Positions 5,985-12,014 of a stretch of 33,261 bases of DNA are shown here, piece by piece; positions within the stretch are counted from its first letter, which is position 1; each line of letters opens with the position of its first letter. The stretch lies in assembly GCA_934182615.1 (NCBI GenBank), contig CAKPRO010000013.1:1-33261 (forward strand). Reading direction: 5' to 3'. The position numbers and the translations under genes were made by a program. The notes beneath the pieces were generated by a model that did not search any database, was not told where the DNA came from, and worked only from the letters and a program-made list of their open reading frames with translations. This DNA comes from an uncultured Bacilli bacterium. Its GTDB lineage: Bacteria; Bacillota_I; Bacilli_A; RF39; UBA660.

Positions 5985-6077
5985 ATCTATATTATTATTT
6001 AATTTAGTTAGGTTAGTTTTGTGCACCCCCCCCCAAATTAACTTCTGGTTAACGTTTTTGCATAGTTCTTTATTCAT
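5943..6077 (-). CDS. Poly-G leader peptide ORF, copy 2 (44 aa, long frame)
   Basis: The ATG at 6075-6077 follows a strong AAAGGAGG Shine-Dalgarno. Nine G (6026-6034) are read as TGG GGG GGG GTG. The frame then stays open for 26 codons, right through the 5' arm and loop of the hairpin, ending at TAG 5943-5945 in the 3' arm. With one G more or one fewer the frame stops within a few codons of the tract. The tail ..NNNIDKDYEVT.. matches what leader copy 1 would encode in its long frame (..NNNINKDYEIT..). A ribosome in this frame should keep the hairpin open or terminate next to the 523-aa gene's SD, so this copy appears to be in the permissive state. No known domain. Confidence 0.6.
   Translation of the reverse strand: MNKELCKNVNQKLIWGGVHKTNLTKLNNNIDKDYEVTSSNTSLS
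6026..6034 (-). repeat. Nine-G homopolymer tract in leader copy 2
   Basis: Nine consecutive C on plus (G on the coding strand) inside leader ORF 5943-6077, at the equivalent place to 311-319. A slippage-prone contingency site. Confidence 0.85.
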
Positions 6078-6099
6078 GGTTGGAGGCCTCCTTTCACAT

Positions 6100-6150
6100 C
6101 AATTTGCGAATTAATTGGGATCGAAAACTCTCAAAATATTTGGGATCTCA
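6100..6150 (-). promoter_or_regulatory. Conserved 5'-UTR box ahead of poly-G leader, copy 2 (duplicated core)
   Basis: Minus-strand GATCCCAA, TTA, ATTCGCAAAT as at 399-421, plus a second GATCCCAAATAT at 6138-6149. The shared box lies between the promoter and the leader SD at both loci. Confidence 0.5.
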
Positions 6151-6184
6151 ATTACAAATCAATTTTTTCTTACCTTACAAATAA

Positions 6185-6213
6185 ATGATATCATAAATAA
6201 GATTATTATGCAA
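6185..6213 (-). promoter_or_regulatory. Sigma-A-type promoter of leader copy 2
   Basis: Minus strand: TTGCAT, 17 bp, TATCAT with extended TGA. The -10 environment TTATGATATCATT is the same as at 456-465. It begins about 20 bp beyond the stop of the 289-aa gene, so the 523-aa and 182-aa genes have their own transcription unit. Confidence 0.65.
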
Positions 6214-6232
6214 GATATTTTAAAGATAAATA

Positions 6233-7102
6233 TTATCTTTTTAGATATAAAGTCTTATGCCTTTGACGATCTCTTCTTAAAGTTTCAAATATATTATCTC
6301 CAAATAAATTTTTATATTTATTTACTCTATTATCATTTGAAGTTAAAACCATATTAAAACTTTCATAATTTTCATTATCAAATAATAATACCATCGTACG
6401 AAATAATATATCAATAGTATTAGATTTTTCATTTAATTCTCCAGACATTATTCCTTTATCTATATTTTGAATACTAGATAAAGCAATAGTCCTTTTTACT
6501 TCCAAATAAACTTCATTACAATATCCACTAGTGGCACAATATAATAATGAATCTAAATAAACACTCTTATCCGTTTGAAAATTTCTTTTACTTATTCTTT
6601 CAACATTATCAGTATCTAATCCAGATATTAACATATATTTATCCGCTAATAACAATGCTCTTTCTTCTACTTTATAAGTATCATTTATTCTTTCATCTAA
6701 AAATGATAAATAAATATCTGCTTTTTCATATTCTACTAACGAAATTAAAATACAAGTTTCTTTTAAACTATCATTATCCTCTGATCCTTTTAATTTTTTA
6801 GCATTTAAAATACTTATTAATTTATCTATTTTATTATTTAATCTATTAAATAAGTTATCTATAAAAATATTATTTTCATTTATCTCATTTTTTTTACCTT
6901 CAAACATTTTTTTAATTAAATCTAATTCTTCTATAGTATAACTATTTAATATTTCATCTTCTGTCTTTAAAAAAGATAATAATAAATTTGAATGTATTTT
7001 ATGTCTTTCACTCCCTATATCATTATATAATTCTACTCTTAATAGTTGAAAATATTCACCCGCTATTGATACTTCTGTATTTAATAATTTCTTTACATCC
7101 AT
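6233..7102 (-). CDS. Hypothetical protein, 289 aa, predicted helical
   Basis: I do not recognise this family. AAGGAGG precedes the ATG at 7100-7102. The protein is charged, Leu/Ile/Asn-rich and predicted almost wholly helical, with no signal peptide, no membrane segment and no cysteine cluster. Residues ~60-110 have heptad-like spacing (IKKMFEGKKNEI...LNNKIDKLISIL). It is probably cytoplasmic. It follows the sortase gene by ~60 bp, beyond a terminator, and lies upstream of the leader-2 promoter. A short A/U stem-loop (6222-6240) overlaps its stop and may end transcription. Confidence 0.6.
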   Translation of the reverse strand: MDVKKLLNTEVSIAGEYFQLLRVELYNDIGSERHKIHSNLLLSFLKTEDEILNSYTIEELDLIKKMFEGKKNEINENNIFIDNLFNRLNNKIDKLISILNAKKLKGSEDNDSLKETCILISLVEYEKADIYLSFLDERINDTYKVEERALLLADKYMLISGLDTDNVERISKRNFQTDKSVYLDSLLYCATSGYCNEVYLEVKRTIALSSIQNIDKGIMSGELNEKSNTIDILFRTMVLLFDNENYESFNMVLTSNDNRVNKYKNLFGDNIFETLRRDRQRHKTLYLKR

Positions 7103-7152
7103 TACTAGTTCCTCCTTAAATACTTATATTATATCATATTAATTCTAAATTC

Positions 7153-7184
7153 AAACAAAAAGAAGTTATCTTGAACTTCTTTTT
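7153..7184 (-). terminator. Intrinsic terminator at the end of the sortase gene
   Basis: An 11-bp perfect stem (7157-7167 with 7174-7184, AAAAAGAAGTT/AACTTCTTTTT), loop of 6, U tract on the minus strand. It overlaps the last codons of the sortase gene. Confidence 0.75.
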
Positions 7185-8239
7185 ATCAATTTAGCATGTA
7201 CTACCGTTCTTTCTGTATCTGAATAACAAGTACTTAATGTTAATATTTTATCATTAGTAGTTAAAGTAGTATTAAAGTTATGTATACTTCTAGATTTTAT
7301 AGTATCTAAAAACTTTTGATAATCACTATCACTATTAAAATCAGTTGTTATATAATAACTTTCTTCTGGTATTTTATATACTGAAAATATTTGCCACATT
7401 GTATTCTCTGTATCAGTAGATATTCTAATAATATGATTATCTTTATTATTATACCAATTAGATTTCAATGTTTTAGATAATGATCCAAACATTGTTTTAT
7501 CTAATCTACTATGAGCGTATATAATATTATTTTTATTAGATAATGTTTTACTATTACGATAATCTAAAAATACCCATCCTGCTTCATTATATTTTTTATC
7601 AAACGAATGTGTTAAATAATAATTATTATCTTTCCCTTGTACATATGGATAATTAATATTAGTATTATTAACATTTATCCATCCTACAGTATCACTATTT
7701 TTTTCTTTTAACTTATTAACATCTACATCAATAAGAGGAAATTTGATATAATACCAATAATCACTAGTCTTATCACTATCTTCATTTACTAATTCCGTAT
7801 TTTCATCATCTTGTTTTTCAACTACATCCGCTATTGTATTTATTTCGTTAACCGTATCTGATGTATTCTTATTATCTTTTATCCATGATAATATTTTAAC
7901 TATACACACTATAATAATTATTATAAATATAATTAGTAATAATACCCACGGCCATTTACTCTTTTTTCTTTTTCTACTTTTATTTTTCTTTACTTCTTCT
8001 TTAACAGGTTCTTCTTTCTTTTTTTCTACTTTATAATATTTACTATAATCTATTTTATCTAAATTGTCTAATATATTTTGTGATTTATAACTATTATCAT
8101 TAGAAATATTTCCCATATAATCATTTTGAAATTTTTCATTCCTATTACGATTTATCCTTGTTTCTGAAAAACTATAACTACTAGCATGTCTAGGAATATA
8201 CTCTTCATTTTCATTAATTTTATCATAGTCTCTATTCAC
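7166..8239 (-). CDS. Class B sortase
   Basis: A 357-aa protein, GTG start with AGGTGAT upstream. Residues 1-95 are a long, hydrophilic, cytoplasmic tail ending in a Lys/Arg-rich stretch. Residues ~96-119 are one very hydrophobic membrane anchor; the sortase domain lies outside. Catalytic motifs are visible: IIYAHSR with the His, TLSTC with the nucleophile Cys, and an Arg shortly after (ERTVVHAKLIKR). The early VGWINVNNTNINYPYVQG..N.YYL.HSF is typical of class B enzymes. Sortases cleave a C-terminal sorting signal and join the protein to the cell wall. The next gene upstream (8314-9612) ends in NPQTS, close to the NPQTN class B signal, so enzyme and substrate are probably paired. It has its own promoter (8256-8284). 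The unusual feature is the ~95-aa cytoplasmic tail. Confidence 0.9.
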   Translation of the reverse strand: MNRDYDKINENEEYIPRHASSYSFSETRINRNRNEKFQNDYMGNISNDNSYKSQNILDNLDKIDYSKYYKVEKKKEEPVKEEVKKNKSRKRKKSKWPWVLLLIIFIIIIIVCIVKILSWIKDNKNTSDTVNEINTIADVVEKQDDENTELVNEDSDKTSDYWYYIKFPLIDVDVNKLKEKNSDTVGWINVNNTNINYPYVQGKDNNYYLTHSFDKKYNEAGWVFLDYRNSKTLSNKNNIIYAHSRLDKTMFGSLSKTLKSNWYNNKDNHIIRISTDTENTMWQIFSVYKIPEESYYITTDFNSDSDYQKFLDTIKSRSIHNFNTTLTTNDKILTLSTCYSDTERTVVHAKLIKRSSR

Positions 8240-8255
8240 ACTATCACCTATTATA

Positions 8256-8284
8256 ATTGTACTAAATTTTTAAGAATATGTAAA
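8256..8284 (-). promoter_or_regulatory. Promoter of the sortase gene
   Basis: Minus strand TTTACA, 17 bp, TACAAT, about 16 bp before the GTG start. It lies just beyond the terminator of the upstream gene. Confidence 0.55.
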
Positions 8285-8285
8285 G

Positions 8286-8311
8286 AAAAAGAATAGACTT
8301 TCGGTCTATTC
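8286..8311 (-). terminator. Intrinsic terminator of the sorted surface protein gene
   Basis: An 8-bp stem (8291-8298 with 8304-8311, GAATAGAC/GTCTATTC), CGAAA loop and five U on the minus strand, 2 bp after the stop codon. Confidence 0.8.
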
Positions 8312-8313
8312 TA

Positions 8314-9612
8314 TTATTTATTTACTTTAGCTATTTTTTTTCTTGATACTAGAACTGCTCCTACTGAAGCTACTCCTAATGAAGCAAGAATTAATGCTAA
8401 ATTAATGTCAGATGTTTGTGGATTTTTTTCTTCTTTAATTGAAGTTTCATCTTTAATTTCAGTAAGTTTTAAATAAATAGTAGTGTCCGCATTTATTTCT
8501 TTACTAAAATCAAATTTAGTTTTTAATTCTTCATCAGCAAAGAATCCTTCTAATTTTAATTTATCTGACTTTAGATCATTATTAATTTCATCAATTAATT
8601 GTTGTAATTCATCATCAGTAAAAGTAGTTCCTTTTGGTATTTGAATAGTTTCCTCTATTTCTCCACTTTTTAATGTAACATTTACATTAACAGTTATACT
8701 ATCTTCAGCAAAACCAGTAGGTTCATTTACTAATGTTCCTTCTACATAATTAATTTCTGACACATCAGTAGCAATCTCATTAGGTGAACCTTTTTGTCCA
8801 GGTGCTACATTTTCTACCTTACCACTGATTATATTAATAACAGCTTTTTCATTAACTCCAAGGTTAGCGTTATCACCCTCTGCTGATGCATAAGCATTTG
8901 CAACTTCAGCACCATCAATTGTTATTTCAGCAGTTTCCATAAATCCTCTATTTACTGATTGTAATACTTTAATTTTACCACCTTTCAATAAGGCTGTAGC
9001 ATCATCAGTATAGCCATTAGAACCACCTAATGTTACATATCTGATATTTCCAGTAAATGATTTATTTACTGTTACAGAAGCTTTTTTAGTATAACTAATA
9101 CCTTCACCGCCTCCAAATACATCTTTAGCAATTTCACCACCATTAATTACTACAATAGCATTATCTACTACTGTTGTAGCACCATCTTTATCACCAGCAT
9201 ATTGAGTGTGTCCACATGTAGCAGTATAAGAAGATGCTCCACCACCTTGAATGAAGCCAGTGAATTTTCCACCATTAATAATTACTAAAGAATTACCTAC
9301 TGAACTCTTATGAAGTCCACCACCAAATACATTGTGTAGAGAACCTCCATTAACTGTTACATTAGTTGATTCTAATTTTTCATCACTTTCATGACTACCA
9401 CCGAATACTGATGTAGCAGAAGGTACTGCTTGTTCACCACCTTTCCATTTAATCAATGCTCCGTCTTGACCATCAGTCCTTGCTTCTACTGTTACCGGCG
9501 TACCATTAGCAAAGAAAGCATGAATTGATTCATCATAATTTGGTTCTGCAGCTAATACACTAGGAACAAATAGTGCAAAAGCAGCCATTAGAAATAATAA
9601 TTTCTTTTTCAT
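8314..9612 (-). CDS. Cell-wall-anchored surface protein with NPQTS sorting signal
   Basis: A 432-aa protein. Residues 1-22 form a Sec signal peptide (MKKKLLFLMAAFALFVPSVLAAEP). Residues ~50-285 are a repetitive Gly-rich region (GG..HNVFGGG, GGKFTGFIQGGG, GGEIAKDVFGGGE) suggesting a right-handed beta-helix. Residues ~300-385 match a Listeria-Bacteroides/InlB-type repeat (GTTF......LEGFFAD...KTKFDFS..I..DTTIYLKL). The C-terminus has NPQTSD, a hydrophobic helix and the positive tail SRKKIAKVNK, a complete cell-wall sorting signal of the class B type. The sortase gene directly downstream probably anchors it. A GGGAGAGG SD precedes the ATG. Likely an adhesin or host/particle-binding protein, but the ligand is unknown. 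Confidence 0.88.
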   Translation of the reverse strand: MKKKLLFLMAAFALFVPSVLAAEPNYDESIHAFFANGTPVTVEARTDGQDGALIKWKGGEQAVPSATSVFGGSHESDEKLESTNVTVNGGSLHNVFGGGLHKSSVGNSLVIINGGKFTGFIQGGGASSYTATCGHTQYAGDKDGATTVVDNAIVVINGGEIAKDVFGGGEGISYTKKASVTVNKSFTGNIRYVTLGGSNGYTDDATALLKGGKIKVLQSVNRGFMETAEITIDGAEVANAYASAEGDNANLGVNEKAVINIISGKVENVAPGQKGSPNEIATDVSEINYVEGTLVNEPTGFAEDSITVNVNVTLKSGEIEETIQIPKGTTFTDDELQQLIDEINNDLKSDKLKLEGFFADEELKTKFDFSKEINADTTIYLKLTEIKDETSIKEEKNPQTSDINLALILASLGVASVGAVLVSRKKIAKVNK

Positions 9613-9657
9613 TTTTTCCTCTCCCTTTCTTTAGATAGTTCCCCTATCTTTAATACA

Positions 9658-9685
9658 ATTATATCATATTTGACATTTTTAGCAA
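9658..9685 (-). promoter_or_regulatory. Promoter of the sorted surface protein gene
   Basis: Minus strand TTGCTA, 16 bp, TATAAT with extended TGA. The transcript then carries a short hairpin (AGATAG/CTATCT, 9633-9649) before the SD. Confidence 0.6.
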
Positions 9686-9741
9686 GAAGTTTTTTCAAAA
9701 ATATATTAATTTACGTATCAATTTACAAAAAAATAACAATC

Positions 9742-10926
9742 CTAACTATTAGGATCATTATTATTATCTACTTCTTGATATTCAGTTATATCTTCTAGAC
9801 AGGTTACAAATAAATTTAAAGATATCTTAGTTTCTTTATCTTCTTCATTTATTATCTTAATATCAGTTACTTCTTTAATATTAGAATACTTCTCTAATAA
9901 CTTTTGTTTAGCCTTAGCAATTCCCTTCTCTTTAGCAGTATCATAATCATATACTTCATTTATAATATTAGTTTCATATTCATCTTCATATGTTAATGAT
10001 ATAGAAATTACACTATTATTAAAGATATATTTTACATTACGATTAAATGTTTTATATTTATGAAAATCAAAGAAAGATATTCTTTTATTTAATAAATTTA
10101 ATACTAATACTTTCTTTTTATTACCTGTATATTTTATTTCATGATATTGATATGGATATTCTATATTTATACTATACCAAACTTCTCCTAGTACTTTTCC
10201 ACTAGCGGTCTTAAATATTTTTTCATTATTAGGTAATGTTATATCTGAAGATATTACTATATCTCCTTTTTTTACATAAGTATTAATATTTCTTACTTTC
10301 TCTCCACTCTCAGCATATATATTCTTAATAACAGCATTTTTGGAAGCTACAATATTATATATCTTATTATCTTTAGGCTTATTATTTATTATTCTCTCTT
10401 CTACTCTAACTGTATACTTAGTTCCTTCTCTTATTATTTCTAACCACTCCAAAGTATCTTTGTTATCTTCAAGTATTTTTTTCTTTATTTTTTCGACATC
10501 TTGATAACTTTTAGCAAACTTATATTTCTTAATACCATTATCTTCTAATTCTTTAGTTACTAATTTTATTATATTATTATTAGAATGAATTACTTCTACT
10601 TTAAATATTACATTAGATAAGGTATATATTAGGAGTAAACCTATTAATAAAAATGATAATATAAAAATATCTTTCTTTATTCTTTTTAGTATTCTTAATT
10701 TACCATAATATCTAACTATTTTAATATTATAAATAGTCTTTAATTTAAGTACTCGTTCTAAATCTTGATAATCAATTATTAAATCTATTTCTTTATATGA
10801 TATAGGTATTACTTTTTCAATATTGATATTATTATTTATTAATCTTCTTAAGAAATTATTTATATTTCTTCCTGTTACTTTTATTTTTATACTACTAGAG
10901 AATATTTTTAATATTTTATCTTTCAT
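9742..10926 (-). CDS. yqfD: Sporulation protein YqfD-like
   Basis: A 394-aa membrane protein; Bacillus YqfD is about the same length. The N-terminal ~90 residues are cytoplasmic (GRNINNFLRRLINNNINIEKV, YRYYGKLRILKRIKKD) and followed by one hydrophobic segment (about 92-112, FILSFLLIGLLLIYTLSNVIF). A long extracytoplasmic beta-rich region contains VEERIINNKP, NIVASKNAVIKNIYAESGEKV and YVKKGDIVIS, all typical of the YqfD family (stage IV sporulation). In B. subtilis yqfC-yqfD are sigma-E-dependent mother-cell genes. yqfC lies 14 bp upstream, the conserved pair. The SD is weak. No clear terminator was seen after the gene. Confidence 0.88.
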   Translation of the reverse strand: MKDKILKIFSSSIKIKVTGRNINNFLRRLINNNINIEKVIPISYKEIDLIIDYQDLERVLKLKTIYNIKIVRYYGKLRILKRIKKDIFILSFLLIGLLLIYTLSNVIFKVEVIHSNNNIIKLVTKELEDNGIKKYKFAKSYQDVEKIKKKILEDNKDTLEWLEIIREGTKYTVRVEERIINNKPKDNKIYNIVASKNAVIKNIYAESGEKVRNINTYVKKGDIVISSDITLPNNEKIFKTASGKVLGEVWYSINIEYPYQYHEIKYTGNKKKVLVLNLLNKRISFFDFHKYKTFNRNVKYIFNNSVISISLTYEDEYETNIINEVYDYDTAKEKGIAKAKQKLLEKYSNIKEVTDIKIINEEDKETKISLNLFVTCLEDITEYQEVDNNNDPNS

Positions 10927-10940
10927 AGTATCAACTCTTT

Positions 10941-11180
10941 CTACATAAAAGTTATATTCTCAATATTACCAGATATTAATATTTCATTATCCATCATACG
11001 AGATATTACTAAGTTACTTCCTTTTACTTGATATATTTTATCCTGATATCTAATAGTTATTATTTTAGAAGTAAAATCTTTAATCTCAGTATAATTAATA
11101 ATATCTAACTTATTATATTTATATATCATACTATATTCTTTTTCATTTATATAATTATCTAATCTATTTAATATTTTCAT
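10941..11180 (-). CDS. yqfC: Sporulation protein YqfC-like
   Basis: A 79-aa small beta-rich protein, near the usual 90-100 aa of YqfC. It has the family feel of .NY..I..F....I.I......I.V.G..L.I....D.EI.I.G.I..I.F. Identification leans on its position directly before yqfD, as in spore-forming Firmicutes. There is no clear Shine-Dalgarno before the ATG at 11178-11180, which is unusual in this window and leaves the start uncertain. CATATATA about 12 bp upstream could be a sigma-E-like -10. Confidence 0.75.
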   Translation of the reverse strand: MKILNRLDNYINEKEYSMIYKYNKLDIINYTEIKDFTSKIITIRYQDKIYQVKGSNLVISRMMDNEILISGNIENITFM

Positions 11181-11264
11181 AATAATATATATGAATTAGG
11201 TTAATCTTTTATGTGAAATATTTAGTTTTTTAGGTAAATGTAGTGAAATTTTAATAATATTTAT

Positions 11265-11273
11265 CATATGTTA
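11265..11273 (+). promoter_or_regulatory. Possible mother-cell sigma (E/K) -10 element of the cotZ-like gene
   Basis: CATATGTTA fits the CATA...TA pattern of sigma-K -10 boxes, 28 bp before the ATG. No convincing -35 is visible and no sigma-A promoter fits, so this is suggestive only. Confidence 0.35.
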
Positions 11274-11301
11274 TATTGAATATAAAAAAGGGGTGGATTA
11301 T

Positions 11302-11721
11302 ATGTGTAACAATGAAAACAATTCTTGTGAGAATTGCATTGCGGATATTCTAAAAGTTATCCTTATACTTCAGCAAAGTGTATGTCAAAATGACTGCTGC
11401 TTAGAGACTTGTGACAGAGGCTTCTTAGGTCAAAATAGTAGTTTCTGCTACAACACTAGACCAATAGTATTATATACTTGTGGTAATGGAAATACACCAC
11501 TTGCTATGCCTATTAGCAAAGATCCAAGTATTACTACTACCAGTAATGTGTTTAGACTAGAAAAATTAGATGGCTGCTGTGCTACTTGTAGAGTATTAGC
11601 ACCTAATACTGACGAATCTAGTGTCTTTCCATATGAAGCTACTAACTCATTCTTTACTATTAATTTAGGATGCTGTTGTGTACTTAGATGTCTAGATGAT
11701 ACTTTTGTTGACGGTATATAA
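11302..11721 (+). CDS. Spore coat protein CotY/CotZ family
   Basis: A 139-aa Cys-rich protein, one of only two conventional genes on the plus strand. It has CENCIADILKVILILQQ near the N-terminus, then clustered cysteines (CQNDCCLETC), RPIVLYTCGNGNTPLAMPI, FRLEKLDGCCATCRVL and LGCCCVLRCLDD. This matches the CotY/CotZ crust/coat family, whose cysteines cross-link the outermost spore layers. The ATG at 11302 follows AAGGGGTGG. The in-frame GTG at 11293 is inside that SD and is rejected. It is transcribed divergently from yqfC-yqfD and has its own terminator. Together these genes argue for endospore formation in this very AT-rich lineage. Confidence 0.85.
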   Translation: MCNNENNSCENCIADILKVILILQQSVCQNDCCLETCDRGFLGQNSSFCYNTRPIVLYTCGNGNTPLAMPISKDPSITTTSNVFRLEKLDGCCATCRVLAPNTDESSVFPYEATNSFFTINLGCCCVLRCLDDTFVDGI

Positions 11722-11722
11722 T

Positions 11723-11764
11723 AAAAAGATTGAATAGAAGTAACAATTCTATTCGTCTTTTTTT
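11723..11764 (+). terminator. Intrinsic terminator of the cotZ-like gene
   Basis: GAATAGAA (11732-11739) pairs with TTCTATTC (11747-11754), extended by AAAAAGA/TCTTTTT with one bulge; U7 tail. It starts 2 bp past the stop. Confidence 0.8.
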
Positions 11765-11859
11765 ATTCTTTAATATATATAATGTTGATACTATCAAGTG
11801 CTTTAAAAGTGATTAACAAACCTAATTTTATCATTATCTGTATTAATAATATTCTACAT

Positions 11860-11985
11860 AGAAAAAGCCTCCAACAAAATGGAGGCGCACTTAAAAAGTG
11901 AAAAACCACATTATGTGCAATAATTGTAATTATGAAGATTATAAGCTTCATAATTCCTATGAAGACCTATGGCTTCATAGGTAAA
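11860..11985 (-). ncRNA. Structured intergenic region with tandem hairpins (possible small RNA)
   Basis: Between pheT and the cotZ terminator. Reading the minus strand: CCTATGAAG/CTTCATAGG (11956-11981, loop CCATAGGT) and AATTATGAAG/CTTCATAATT (11928-11955, loop CTTATAAT) lie back to back. These are followed by small CACATAATGTG and CACTT/AAGTG stems, and finally GCCTCCA/TGGAGGC (11867-11886) with a U5 tail. The last is a good intrinsic terminator for a minus-strand transcript. The 62-codon ORF overlapping this area has no SD and an odd composition. Either a small RNA or a set of terminator repeats. Confidence 0.4.
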
Positions 11986-12014
11986 AAGAATAAGATCTTT
12001 TAAATCTTATTCTT
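11986..12014 (-). terminator. Intrinsic terminator of pheT
   Basis: An 11-bp perfect stem (12004-12014 with 11986-11996, AAGAATAAGAT/ATCTTATTCTT), 7-nt loop, U5 tail on the minus strand. The pheT stop codon lies within the stem. Confidence 0.8.

Noticed and set aside
6115..6357. Plus-strand reading frame of 80 codons
   Set aside because: Covers the leader-2 promoter and the end of the 289-aa gene in antisense; no SD and composition of an AT-rich shadow.
11763..11951. Minus-strand 62-codon hydrophobic reading frame
   Set aside because: No Shine-Dalgarno, no family match, and it runs across the terminator hairpin 11867-11886 and up to the cotZ terminator.
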